NCBI GenBank assembly: GCA_041299015.1
Contig: JBFYWB010000084.1
Span: forward strand, 1 to 64,000
Length of the DNA: 64,000 nt
Source: JARFQH01 sp041299015
Lineage (GTDB): Bacteria; Desulfobacterota; Desulfobacteria; Desulfobacterales; SG8-13
Direction: 5' to 3'
Positions 7,072 to 14,349 of the stretch are shown here, one piece after another (within the stretch, counting starts at the first letter, position 1; the number at the start of each line of letters is the position of its first letter). The translations under genes and the position numbers were made by a program. The notes beneath the pieces are model-generated. The model was given only the letters and a program-made list of their open reading frames with translations. It searched no databases and had not been told where the DNA came from.

Positions 7072-7761
7072 ATGAAAAAAGCAATTGAAATAATTGCGAA
7101 TACATCCGCATTCAGCGGCCTTTCGCCCGCCCAGCTGGAAGAGGTTCGTCAGATCGCCGTCAGGCGGAATTTCACCAAGGGGGAAGCGGTTTTTTTCGAA
7201 GGAGATCAGGGCAGCGGTTTCTATATCGTAATCGACGGACTGATAAAGATTTTTAAGCTTGCCCCGGACGGAAAGGAACAGATCCTTCACATCATCGGTC
7301 CGGGAGAACCGTTCGGTGAAGTGGCCGTGTTTGCGGGGCGGTCATTTCCCGCCAATGCGGAAGTGCTGGCCGACAGCCGTCTGCTGTTTTTTCCCCGGGA
7401 TGCCTTTGTGGGCCTCATCTCCCGCAACCCATCGCTGGCCCTGAAAATGCTCGCCGTGCTGTCGATGCGGCTGCGCCAGTTCACGGTTCAAGTCGAAAGT
7501 CTGTCGTTAAAGGAGGTGCCGGGCCGCCTGGCTTCCTATCTTCTATTGCTGGCAGACGAGCAGGACGATCCGCATGGGGCGGAACTGCCGATTCCAAAGG
7601 GACAGCTGGCCAGTTTGCTGGGCACTATCCCGGAGACCTTGTCACGCATCTTCACTAAAATGGCAGTCCAGGGACTGATCGAGGTCAACGGGCGGAATAT
7701 TCGGATCGTGGACCGCGCCGGTCTGGAAAATATATCGATCCAGGGAAAGGTATTGGAGTGA
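7072..7761 (+). CDS. hcpR: HcpR-type CRP/FNR family transcriptional regulator
   Basis: A 229-residue regulator. Residues 5-130 form a cyclic-nucleotide-binding-like sensor domain (FEGDQGSGFYIVIDGLIKIF, then GPGEPFGEVAVF). Residues 150-215 hold the winged helix-turn-helix, with the recognition segment LLGTIPETLSRIFTKM near residues 182-197; the E-x-x-SR pattern is the FNR/CRP signature that reads TTGAC-like half-sites. It lacks the FNR N-terminal cysteine cluster, as HcpR does; a heme or similar NO sensor is known for this group. It is divergent from hcp with two matching operators between them. The ATG at 7072 is preferred to a GTG two codons earlier. Target genes probably include hcp and its downstream genes. 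Confidence 0.9.
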   Translation: MKKAIEIIANTSAFSGLSPAQLEEVRQIAVRRNFTKGEAVFFEGDQGSGFYIVIDGLIKIFKLAPDGKEQILHIIGPGEPFGEVAVFAGRSFPANAEVLADSRLLFFPRDAFVGLISRNPSLALKMLAVLSMRLRQFTVQVESLSLKEVPGRLASYLLLLADEQDDPHGAELPIPKGQLASLLGTIPETLSRIFTKMAVQGLIEVNGRNIRIVDRAGLENISIQGKVLE

Positions 7762-7789
7762 CCACGGCTGTCGGCGCGCACCAACCGAT

Positions 7790-7836
7790 GGTCGGGCCGC
7801 CCGGTTTCAGGTGGCCTCGCGTTTCGCGGCCCGACC
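7790..7836. repeat. inverted repeat between convergent hcpR and ferritin-like gene
   Basis: Perfect 11-bp arms GGTCGGGCCGC (7790-7800) and GCGGCCCGACC (7826-7836) with a 25-base loop lie in the space between two genes that point at each other. No T-run follows on either strand. It may act as a two-way transcription end or mRNA 3' hairpin. Confidence 0.5.
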
Positions 7837-7888
7837 GGCAAATCGGCGGCGGACAGGGGGTTATTCGGCGTGTCGAAGAGACCGCCGC

Positions 7889-8365
7889 CTACTGGCGCAG
7901 CTGGGTCAACTCCCGACTCAACAACCGGATGTGCCCCATTTCCTCTTTGATGATGCCCTCGATTCGATCCCGGCCCAGTTTCTCCGGCACGGCATTTTTC
8001 ATGCCGAGGTAAAAAACGATTGAATCTTTTTCCGCTTCGATGGCGGCTTTTAGGATTTTCTCCATCGAGGAGACGTCGATCTTTTTTTCAAAAAAGACGC
8101 GCGTGTCGACAAGTGCCCGCAGGTAAAGCACCGCCTCGCCGTTGGGATCGAAAACCGTAGCGGATTTTTCGGCGGCTTTCAACTCCTTGCGCATGGTCTT
8201 GAATGTTTTTTCATGGTCGACCTCCATGGCGGCTAGTTCCAGCAAGAGCCGCTTGTGCGCCTCGCTGTCGATCGCGGCCGCCGCGGTCTTGTAGAAATTC
8301 TCTCCGTTTCTTTCCATCTGTTCGGCCATTTCAAAAATTTCATCCGCGTTAAAATCGTACCTCAT
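7889..8365 (-). CDS. ferritin-like diiron protein (rubrerythrin family without rubredoxin domain)
   Basis: A 158-residue four-helix-bundle protein. The diiron ligand pattern is visible as E-x6-Y in the first helix region (RNGENFYKTA), E-x-x-H in AAMEVDHEKTF, then EAEKDSIVFYL, and EEMGHIRLL in the last helix. It lacks the C-terminal rubredoxin domain of true rubrerythrin. Members are peroxidases or iron-handling proteins of anaerobes. The ATG at 8365 follows GGGAGATG; a longer reading from 8437 has no site. It is convergent with hcpR, so it is not in that operon, but its presence here enlarges the oxidative-stress island. Peroxidase activity would need an external rubredoxin such as those encoded nearby. 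Confidence 0.85.
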   Translation of the reverse strand: MRYDFNADEIFEMAEQMERNGENFYKTAAAAIDSEAHKRLLLELAAMEVDHEKTFKTMRKELKAAEKSATVFDPNGEAVLYLRALVDTRVFFEKKIDVSSMEKILKAAIEAEKDSIVFYLGMKNAVPEKLGRDRIEGIIKEEMGHIRLLSRELTQLRQ

Positions 8366-8546
8366 CAAGCATCTCCCTTCATCCGCATCAAACAGTGAAT
8401 TGAATAGAATAACCACCGCAATATAGAGACGGCGCATGGTTTGTAAAGTCTTCCTTGCAAATTAGCGTTGACAATAACGAGGGCACAACCTACAAATTAA
8501 ACATTCGGTTCACGAATGCGCTGTTAATGTTTTTAGTGATGTCCTT

Positions 8547-8975
8547 ATGACGTTACGGCAGCCTTGCAAGAGCAGAAAATCCGTTTCGCTTGCCTTAACC
8601 TTGGCGCTCGGCTTAGGGATTTTAGCAACCAGCGTCTTTGTCGGCGCCGACTGCAGTGCGACATGTTGCAGCGGCAGCGGTGCGGCTGCAGATTCCTACC
8701 ACGCCCTGCGGATAACCGGCACGGCCTCCGGTTGCTGTTGTTCCGCTGCAGCGGATTGCCCCTGTGGATACGCCGGTGCTCCGCGGAAGCGATTATCACC
8801 ACCGGCGCTTTTAAGGGCCCACCAGAACGATCACCGCGATTTAAACACCGACCGTATCGATATTACAGCAGTCTCAGCAAGCAACGCCGTGACAACAGCC
8901 ACGGCGGCCGCGGGGCTATCCGCTTCTATCCTCAAAGTACCCATCTACCTGGCCACCCTGGCCTTTCTCTGTTGA
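8547..8975 (+). CDS. Cys-rich exported hypothetical protein
   Basis: A 142-residue protein that I do not recognise. It opens with basic residues and a hydrophobic stretch (about residues 12-33), fitting a signal peptide or anchor. It then has clustered cysteines, CSATCCSGSG near residue 36 and GCCCSAAADCPCGY near residue 62, which could bind metals. The middle is basic and polar, and the C-terminus (residues 118-142) is hydrophobic again and ends in Cys. Translation start support is weak: no clear ribosome site precedes the ATG. It lies upstream of the DUF2318/permease/ATPase operon in the same direction, so a metal-related envelope role is possible. It could still be a chance frame, given high GC. 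Confidence 0.5.
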   Translation: MTLRQPCKSRKSVSLALTLALGLGILATSVFVGADCSATCCSGSGAAADSYHALRITGTASGCCCSAAADCPCGYAGAPRKRLSPPALLRAHQNDHRDLNTDRIDITAVSASNAVTTATAAAGLSASILKVPIYLATLAFLC

Positions 8976-9179
8976 ATCTGTTGAAAAGGAACTAACCGGA
9001 AACGGGATATTTCTTTTCCGGCCGGCAGTATCGCGTTTTTACACTCCTTGGTGGCGTTAACCTGTCCTTTATTTTCGGATTCAACCAGGACTCGGATGGA
9101 TCTCTAATCCAGAAATGCGCCATTTTTTTGTAAAGTCAGGCGGGACCGTCAGCCAAGGCTGTTTCCGATCAATTTTTAA

Positions 9180-9193
9180 CCGATCTAGATCGG
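9180..9193. promoter_or_regulatory. palindrome 1 upstream of DUF2318 gene
   Basis: CCGATCTAGATCGG is a perfect 14-bp palindrome whose right end lies 35 bases before the ATG of the DUF2318 gene. It is only 3 bases from a second perfect palindrome, with centres 17 bp apart. It looks like an operator; the regulator is unknown. Confidence 0.6.
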
Positions 9194-9196
9194 GAC

Positions 9197-9210
9197 CTGT
9201 TTTAAAACAG
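9197..9210. promoter_or_regulatory. palindrome 2 upstream of DUF2318 gene
   Basis: CTGTTTTAAAACAG is a perfect 14-bp palindrome, AT-rich in the centre, ending 18 bases before the ATG. It differs in sequence from its neighbour, so the pair is not a simple repeat of one site. It may be a second regulator's operator or overlap the core promoter. Confidence 0.6.
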
Positions 9211-9228
9211 CTCCGGGAAGCATAAAAA

Positions 9229-9795
9229 ATGGGTAAAAAAGCAAAGATCCCACTAGATGGGCGTGCCGCAAAAAAAGCGGCCGTTCTTGGACATGCCCGA
9301 AAAAACCGCTTAGCGGTGATTCTCGTACTTTGTGCCGTGGTGATTGGCGGCGCCGGTGTTTTTCTGATGCTTAATTCGGGTGGCGGCGAGGCGGTTTCAG
9401 TCGAAGCCACGGTTTCAGCGGAGACGGTCGGTGATCAAGTGAGCTACCCGGCAAGCCTCTTTGCCGATGGTCGCGCCCGTCATTTCGAACTCAAGCACGA
9501 GGACCTGACCATCCGGTATTTCGTCCTGAAAAGCTCGGACGGCATTATCCGGGCCGCTTTCGACGCTTGTGATGTCTGCTGGTCGGCCGGTAAGGGTTAC
9601 TATCAGGACGGCGACGTCATGGTCTGCCGCAACTGTGGCCGTCGGTTCGCTTCGGTGCTGGTCAACGAGGTTCAGGGCGGTTGCAACCCGGCGCCTCTCG
9701 AGCGATCTCTCCAGGGGACAAAGGTCGTCATCCGGGTACAGGATATCCTGGACGGCAAACGGTATTTCGATTTTTCAGGGAAGGCGCGGTCATGA
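9229..9795 (+). CDS. DUF2318 membrane-anchored Cys protein
   Basis: A 188-residue protein with a basic N-terminus, one membrane helix (about residues 27-48) and an outward-facing domain. The conserved DUF2318 cysteines are all present: CDVC (114, 117), CRNCG (133, 136) and GGCNPAPL (152). The family occurs with iron-permease systems and with FtsX-type permeases and LolD-type ATPases; a metal-binding or thiol role is likely but unproven. GGGAAG precedes the ATG. Its stop overlaps the start of the permease gene by four bases, so the two are translationally coupled. Two palindromes immediately upstream suggest regulation. The family call is firm; the substrate of the system is not known. Confidence 0.85.
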   Translation: MGKKAKIPLDGRAAKKAAVLGHARKNRLAVILVLCAVVIGGAGVFLMLNSGGGEAVSVEATVSAETVGDQVSYPASLFADGRARHFELKHEDLTIRYFVLKSSDGIIRAAFDACDVCWSAGKGYYQDGDVMVCRNCGRRFASVLVNEVQGGCNPAPLERSLQGTKVVIRVQDILDGKRYFDFSGKARS

Positions 9796-10949
9796 CGCTG
9801 AAACACATCGCTTTGCGTAACCTTATGCGCCGCAAGGCCAAGTCCGCCTTCGTGCTGGCGGGGCTCGCCATCGGCATCGCCACGGTCGTTGCCGTGATCA
9901 GTTTTGTCGAGGCCATGACCGGTGACATCAACCACAAACTCGAAAAATACGGCGCCAACATCCTGATCGTTCCGCGGGCCGAAAACCTGCCCCTTACTTA
10001 CGGCGGCCTTTCTTTGGGCGGGGTCGCCTTTGAGATGAAGGAAATCCGTGAAGCCGATCTGGCCCGATTGAACACGATCAAGAATTACCGCAATATCGCC
10101 GCGCTGGGACCACTGGTTCTGGGCGTCGTCCACATCGGCACCCATCGGGTCCTGCTATCGGGCGTCGTCTTTAAAACCACCAGGATCCTGAAACCCTGGT
10201 GGGTCGTCGACGGCGCCTTTCCAGAGGATGAAGGCGTCCTGCTGGGAGCCGAGGCGGCCCGCGTTTTGAACCTGAGCATCGGCAGTCCGGTCGCCATCAA
10301 GGGCCGACAACTTCTGGTGTCGGGCGTTCTACGTCCCACCGGCAGTCAGGACGACCAGCTGCTCTTTACCACCATGGCCACCGCCCAAGAAATATTGGAA
10401 AAAACCGGTCGGGTTTCGATGGCCGAAGTCGCGGCCCTTTGCCACGACTGTCCCATCGACGACATGGTGCAGCAGATTTCCGAGATGCTGCCCGGCGCCA
10501 ACGTCATGGCGATTCAGCAAGTCGTCAAGGGCCGCATGGAAACCCTGGCCCAGTTCAGAAAGTTCAGCTACGGGGTCTCGGGGGTGGTCATCCTGATCGG
10601 TGCCCTGGTGGTTCTGGTGACGATGATGGGCAGCGTTCGGGAGCGGACCGAGGAGATCGGTATTTTCCGGGCGATCGGTTTTCGAAAGAGCCATGTGATG
10701 CGGATCGTATTTCTGGAAGCCGGTATCGTCTCGGTGTTCGCGGGATTGATCGGCTATGCGGCCGGTTTTGCCGCCGCGGCGGCGGGGTTGCGGCTCTTCA
10801 TCGAAGACCGCATGGTTCACCTGAATGCCAGCCCCGGACTGGCCGCCATTGCATTCGGGCTGGCGCTGGCCGTCGGACTGGCGTCGAGCGCTTACCCGGC
10901 ACTGATGGCCGCGCGCATGGACCCCAATGACGCCTTGAGGGCGCTGTGA
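9792..10949 (+). CDS. FtsX/MacB-type ABC transporter permease
   Basis: A 385-residue permease with the MacB/FtsX layout: an N-terminal membrane helix (residues 15-40, AFVLAGLAIGIATVVAVISF), a large periplasmic domain of about 200 residues, and three C-terminal helices near residues 255-385. The SVRERTEEIGIFRAIGF segment near residue 280 is the coupling region typical of this family. It overlaps the DUF2318 gene by four bases (ATGA). With the ATPase encoded 122 bases downstream it should form an envelope mechanotransmission or extrusion complex. In known iron-uptake clusters two such permeases are seen with DUF2318; here there is only one, which would have to act as a homodimer. Confidence 0.88.
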   Translation: MTLKHIALRNLMRRKAKSAFVLAGLAIGIATVVAVISFVEAMTGDINHKLEKYGANILIVPRAENLPLTYGGLSLGGVAFEMKEIREADLARLNTIKNYRNIAALGPLVLGVVHIGTHRVLLSGVVFKTTRILKPWWVVDGAFPEDEGVLLGAEAARVLNLSIGSPVAIKGRQLLVSGVLRPTGSQDDQLLFTTMATAQEILEKTGRVSMAEVAALCHDCPIDDMVQQISEMLPGANVMAIQQVVKGRMETLAQFRKFSYGVSGVVILIGALVVLVTMMGSVRERTEEIGIFRAIGFRKSHVMRIVFLEAGIVSVFAGLIGYAAGFAAAAAGLRLFIEDRMVHLNASPGLAAIAFGLALAVGLASSAYPALMAARMDPNDALRAL

Positions 10950-11071
10950 AAAACCAGCGCACGAAAAAAATAATGATGGGCTGCAGCCGACTATCCGCGC
11001 CCGCCATCGGTTTCAGTTCCGGAAATCCGGATGGGTGCTGGAGTTGTTAACGCCCAGTGCAGGAGAACCCG

Positions 11072-11746
11072 ATGAGTTGCATCGAAGCCAGTAACCTTGT
11101 CAAAAGATACGGCAGTGGCGAGGCGACGGTCACGGCCATTGCCGATATGAATTTCACCATCTCTTCAGGAGAATTTGTCGGCGTCATGGGGGTATCGGGA
11201 TCCGGCAAATCGACGCTCCTGTCGATTTTGGGAGCGATGAATGCACCCACTTCAGGCTGTTGCGTGGTGGACGACATCGACATCTACCGGCTGTCATCCG
11301 AAAAACGCGCCGATTTCCGCCGGGAGTTTCTGGGGTTCGTTTTTCAGAGCTTTCACCTGGTTCCCTACCTGACGGTTATCGAAAACGTCATGCTGCCGCT
11401 GGCGATCGTCAGCGCCTCCGGCAATAAAAAGCGACGGATGGCCGCAGCAGCCTTGGAAGCCGTCGGACTCCAAAACAAGAGCCACCGTCTGCCGAACCAG
11501 ATATCCGGTGGTGAGAAAGAGAGGGTCGCCATTGCCCGTGCCATCGTAAACGAACCGCCGATTCTGTTGGCCGACGAACCCACCGGAAACCTGGACACAA
11601 AGACCAGAGGGGAAATCATGGATCTGCTGCGCCAGCTCAACGACAGCGGAATGACCATCGTCATGGTCACCCACAGTCCGGAGTGTGCGGCCTTCGCCGG
11701 CCGGGTCTTGCAGATCTCGGACGGTCTCCTGGTATCCGACAGCTGA
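11072..11746 (+). CDS. LolD/MacB-type ABC transporter ATP-binding protein
   Basis: A 224-residue ATPase with Walker A GVSGSGKST near residue 36, a Q-loop in FGFVFQSFHLVPYL-like sequence near residue 90, the signature ISGGEKERVAIARA near 142, Walker B ILLADEPTGNLD near 163 and the switch His in VTHSPE near 198. The GNLD after Walker B marks the LolD/FtsE/MacB group. It is the partner of the FtsX-type permease upstream. The ATG at 11072 has AGGAG 7 bases before it; an in-frame GTG at 11057 lies before that site and is rejected. Substrate is unknown; the DUF2318 partner points to a metal or metal-complex context. Confidence 0.92.
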   Translation: MSCIEASNLVKRYGSGEATVTAIADMNFTISSGEFVGVMGVSGSGKSTLLSILGAMNAPTSGCCVVDDIDIYRLSSEKRADFRREFLGFVFQSFHLVPYLTVIENVMLPLAIVSASGNKKRRMAAAALEAVGLQNKSHRLPNQISGGEKERVAIARAIVNEPPILLADEPTGNLDTKTRGEIMDLLRQLNDSGMTIVMVTHSPECAAFAGRVLQISDGLLVSDS

Positions 11747-12174
11747 TTGGTTTGCAAACCCCAAGGCGCGGTTTTTGCGATGAGTAGGCATTGCCCACCC
11801 GAGTGCGCCGCACCGGCGATCTCGTCGATTTGTTGCGCACACCGGCGTGAATGACGCAGAAATTGCGGAAAAGGGCAGGTAAATGACGGAAACTGACTTG
11901 ACATTCAGGGACATAAGCCTGTAGACACATTTTTTCGGCCGCGCCCGCGGCCGGCGATCTCACCCGCCGGCCGCGGGATTGTTCACGCTGAAGCAGCGTC
12001 TTTAATTTGTCACGGATTCCGTAATGACTTATCTTGCGATGCCACTTATTTAAATGTGATGAGTGTCGTTGCGGCCGACAAATGGGCGGTCGGCCTGATG
12101 CCGGTTTCGCGGCAGCGTGGTGAAGCGCCAAGAGCTTTTATGGGCAGAATCGTCAGAATGGGGAGGCAAAGTTC
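11747..12174. other. 428-base intergenic region with palindrome and GC hairpin
   Basis: No gene is supported. A perfect 12-bp palindrome, GGTTTGCAAACC, sits directly after the ATPase stop (11749-11760). A perfect 13-bp inverted repeat, CCCGCGGCCGGCG (11944-11956) and its complement (11965-11977), forms a strong hairpin with an 8-base loop. No T-run follows on the plus strand, so it is not a classical terminator for the ABC operon. The 198 bases after it lead to the inositol-phosphate synthase gene and should contain its promoter. Confidence 0.55.
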
Positions 12175-13353
12175 ATGACAGAGGTCGGTTTAGCGGGAAA
12201 GCCCCCCCTTTTGCTGCTTGTTGCCGGGGTCAAGGGCGCGATTGCATCGACTCTGGCGCTCGCTGTCGCCGCCTGCCGCAGGACGCCTGAAATCGTCATG
12301 CCCAGCCTGACAACCCGGGGCAAATTCCCGTTTCTCGGGCCAGTCGAGGCGACGCGGATAGCCGGCTGGGACAGCAACCCCCAGGCCCTGAGCTCAGCGA
12401 CCCTGTGTCAGGGCATCGTCCCGGAGCCTGTTTGCCGTCTTCACGCCGACCAGCTGGATCAAATTGCGCTCAAGGCAGCTCCGGTGCCGGAGCAGGACCT
12501 GCGCGGCCAGGTGGAACGCCTGTCGGCCGACATTCAAGAATTTCGTGAAGCGCATGCACACTGCCAACCGGTTTTGATCAACCTGCTTCCGGCCGCCCCC
12601 TTGAACCGGCTCGATCACTGCCGAAGCCTGGCCGAACTTTACGAAAGCGCGGGGAACCGCAGCCTGCCGGACCTCGCTTACGCTTTGGCAGCGGTAACCT
12701 CAGGCGTTCCGCTGGTCAACTTCACACCCAATACGGTCGAGATACCGGTTCTCGTCGCCGAGGCCGTCAGACGGGAGGTGCCGCTGTGCGGCCGGGACGG
12801 CAAGACCGGCCAAACCTACCTCAAGGTTGTTCTGGCGTCGGCGCTCAAGGCCCGGAGCCTTGTGGTCGACGGATGGTACAGCCTCAACATCCTCGGCAAT
12901 GCGGATGGAAGAAATCTGATGGAGCCGGAACGGGCCGCCGGCAAAGTCGCCAATAAGACCGATTTGCTCGACGAGATTCTCGGCTATCCGGTTGGTGGGC
13001 GCTACGGTACGTCGACCCACAAAGTTCACATCGATTACTACCCGCCGCGGGGCGATGCCAAGGAAGCCTGGGATGTCATCGATTTTAGAGGGCTGTTCGA
13101 CCTGCCGATGAGCATTCGTGTCAACCTGCAGGGCCGGGACTCCATCCTGGCCGCACCGATGGTGCTTGACCTCGGCCGCTGGATGGCCGCGCTGAAGCTG
13201 GCCGGCTGCAGCGGTCCGGTGCCCGAACTGGGGTTTTTCTTCAAGAAGCCGGTGGGACCGAGCGCGCCCCGGACCTTCCAGGAACAGCTCAACAGCCTGG
13301 TTCTGCTGGAGCGTCGCTGTAGGGAAAAAATGTCATCCGGCGGCTCATCGTAA
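12175..13353 (+). CDS. ino1: myo-inositol-1-phosphate synthase family protein
   Basis: A 392-residue protein of the inositol-3-phosphate synthase family, which converts glucose 6-phosphate to inositol phosphate with NAD. The N-terminal nucleotide-binding loop is GVKGAIAST near residue 18. The core family motifs are plain: VNFTPNTVEIPVL near residue 181, CGRDGKTGQTYLK near 205, SLNILGNADGRNL near 235, NKTDLLDEILGYPV near 262, HKVHIDYYPPRGD near 283 and SIRVNLQGRDSI near 310. GGGGAGG precedes the ATG. It is 15 bases upstream of a TIM-barrel isomerase gene. Inositol may go to phosphatidylinositol or to a compatible solute; no transferase for either is in the window. Confidence 0.9.
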   Translation: MTEVGLAGKPPLLLLVAGVKGAIASTLALAVAACRRTPEIVMPSLTTRGKFPFLGPVEATRIAGWDSNPQALSSATLCQGIVPEPVCRLHADQLDQIALKAAPVPEQDLRGQVERLSADIQEFREAHAHCQPVLINLLPAAPLNRLDHCRSLAELYESAGNRSLPDLAYALAAVTSGVPLVNFTPNTVEIPVLVAEAVRREVPLCGRDGKTGQTYLKVVLASALKARSLVVDGWYSLNILGNADGRNLMEPERAAGKVANKTDLLDEILGYPVGGRYGTSTHKVHIDYYPPRGDAKEAWDVIDFRGLFDLPMSIRVNLQGRDSILAAPMVLDLGRWMAALKLAGCSGPVPELGFFFKKPVGPSAPRTFQEQLNSLVLLERRCREKMSSGGSS

Positions 13354-13368
13354 AGCAGGAGGGCGACC

Positions 13369-14220
13369 ATGGTCTTCGGTTACAGCACCAATGCTTTCGT
13401 CAAATCCGATCTGTTCGCAGCCGTCGAGAAAATAGCCGGTCTCGGTTTTCGCGGCGTCGAGATCATGGGTGACCGGCCTCATCTTTATCCGCCCGATTTT
13501 GATGAGAAAAGGATGGTCCGGCTCAAAGAGCTTCTCGACCGCCACGGCTTGACGATTACCAACATCAACAGCTTCACCCTGTTTGCAGTCGGTGACACCT
13601 ATCTGCCGTCATGGATCGAGGCGGACCCGCAACGGCGCGAGGTCCGTATCCGCCATACGCTCGACAGCCTCGACGTCGCCCGTTTTCTGGAGTGCGGCAA
13701 CATTTCCGTCCCGCCGGGCGGTCCCCTGCCGGACGGGATGTCCCGGCGCTCCGCCGCCAGGCTGTTTCATGAAGGCCTGGAGCGCGTGATACCTCCGGCG
13801 GAGGAGTTGGGCATCAAGATTCTGATCGAACCGGAGCCGAACCTGTTGATGGAAAACACGCCGGAATTCAAATCGTTCATCAAGGACGTCAGATCCAAGG
13901 CCGTCGGTTTGAATTTCGACATCGGCCATTTTTACTGCGCCGGCGAAAACCCGGCGGCGGCTTTCGAGGAACTCTTCGAGTGGATCGGCCATGTTCACAT
14001 CGAAGATATCGCTCCATCGCGCCGGCATGCTCACCTGATTGCCGGACACGGCAGCATTCGTTTCAGCGATGTCTTCGATGCCATGAAGCGCCTCGACTAT
14101 CGCGGCGACATCAGCCTCGAGCTCTATCCTTATGTCGACACGCCCGAGGATGCCGGACGGGAAAGCCTATCCTATCTGAGACCGATCTTCGCCCAGGCCG
14201 GCTTGGACATCGCTGTCTGA
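13369..14220 (+). CDS. sugar phosphate isomerase/epimerase (TIM barrel, AP-endonuclease family 2)
   Basis: A 283-residue xylose-isomerase-like TIM barrel. Metal-ligand positions are seen as IEPEPN near residue 152, FDIGHFYCAG near 184, HVHIEDI near 207 and the final SLELYPY near 247. Such enzymes interconvert ketoses, inososes or related cyclitols. The gene follows the inositol-phosphate synthase with only 15 bases between and has GCAGGAGGGC before its ATG, so the two form an operon. This suggests a cyclitol pathway in which the product of the synthase is further isomerised. The precise substrate cannot be assigned from sequence. Confidence 0.85.
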   Translation: MVFGYSTNAFVKSDLFAAVEKIAGLGFRGVEIMGDRPHLYPPDFDEKRMVRLKELLDRHGLTITNINSFTLFAVGDTYLPSWIEADPQRREVRIRHTLDSLDVARFLECGNISVPPGGPLPDGMSRRSAARLFHEGLERVIPPAEELGIKILIEPEPNLLMENTPEFKSFIKDVRSKAVGLNFDIGHFYCAGENPAAAFEELFEWIGHVHIEDIAPSRRHAHLIAGHGSIRFSDVFDAMKRLDYRGDISLELYPYVDTPEDAGRESLSYLRPIFAQAGLDIAV

Positions 14221-14349
14221 CTCCTGCCGGCGTGAAAACCATCGCCTCATGATCAAGTGCATCGCCGGCCGGGCGATGGGCACGCGGACCCCGCCGGGCT
14301 TGGGCTCACAGACAGGACCGTCCCAGCTGACATATGGGGGAGAGTTGCC

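Larger units (their letters stand above)
8976..9228. other. spacer upstream of the DUF2318 operon
   Basis: No gene is supported. A weak hairpin (CCGGAAA ... TTTCCGG, around 8996-9021) follows the Cys-rich gene. Two adjacent perfect palindromes occur just before the next gene and are listed separately. Confidence 0.5.

Noticed and set aside
8564..8995. Alternative 143-codon plus-strand frame overlapping the Cys-rich exported gene
   Set aside because: It has no signal peptide or start signal and is Arg/Leu-rich, typical of an out-of-frame reading; the other frame has a clear hydrophobic leader, although that gene too is only moderately certain.
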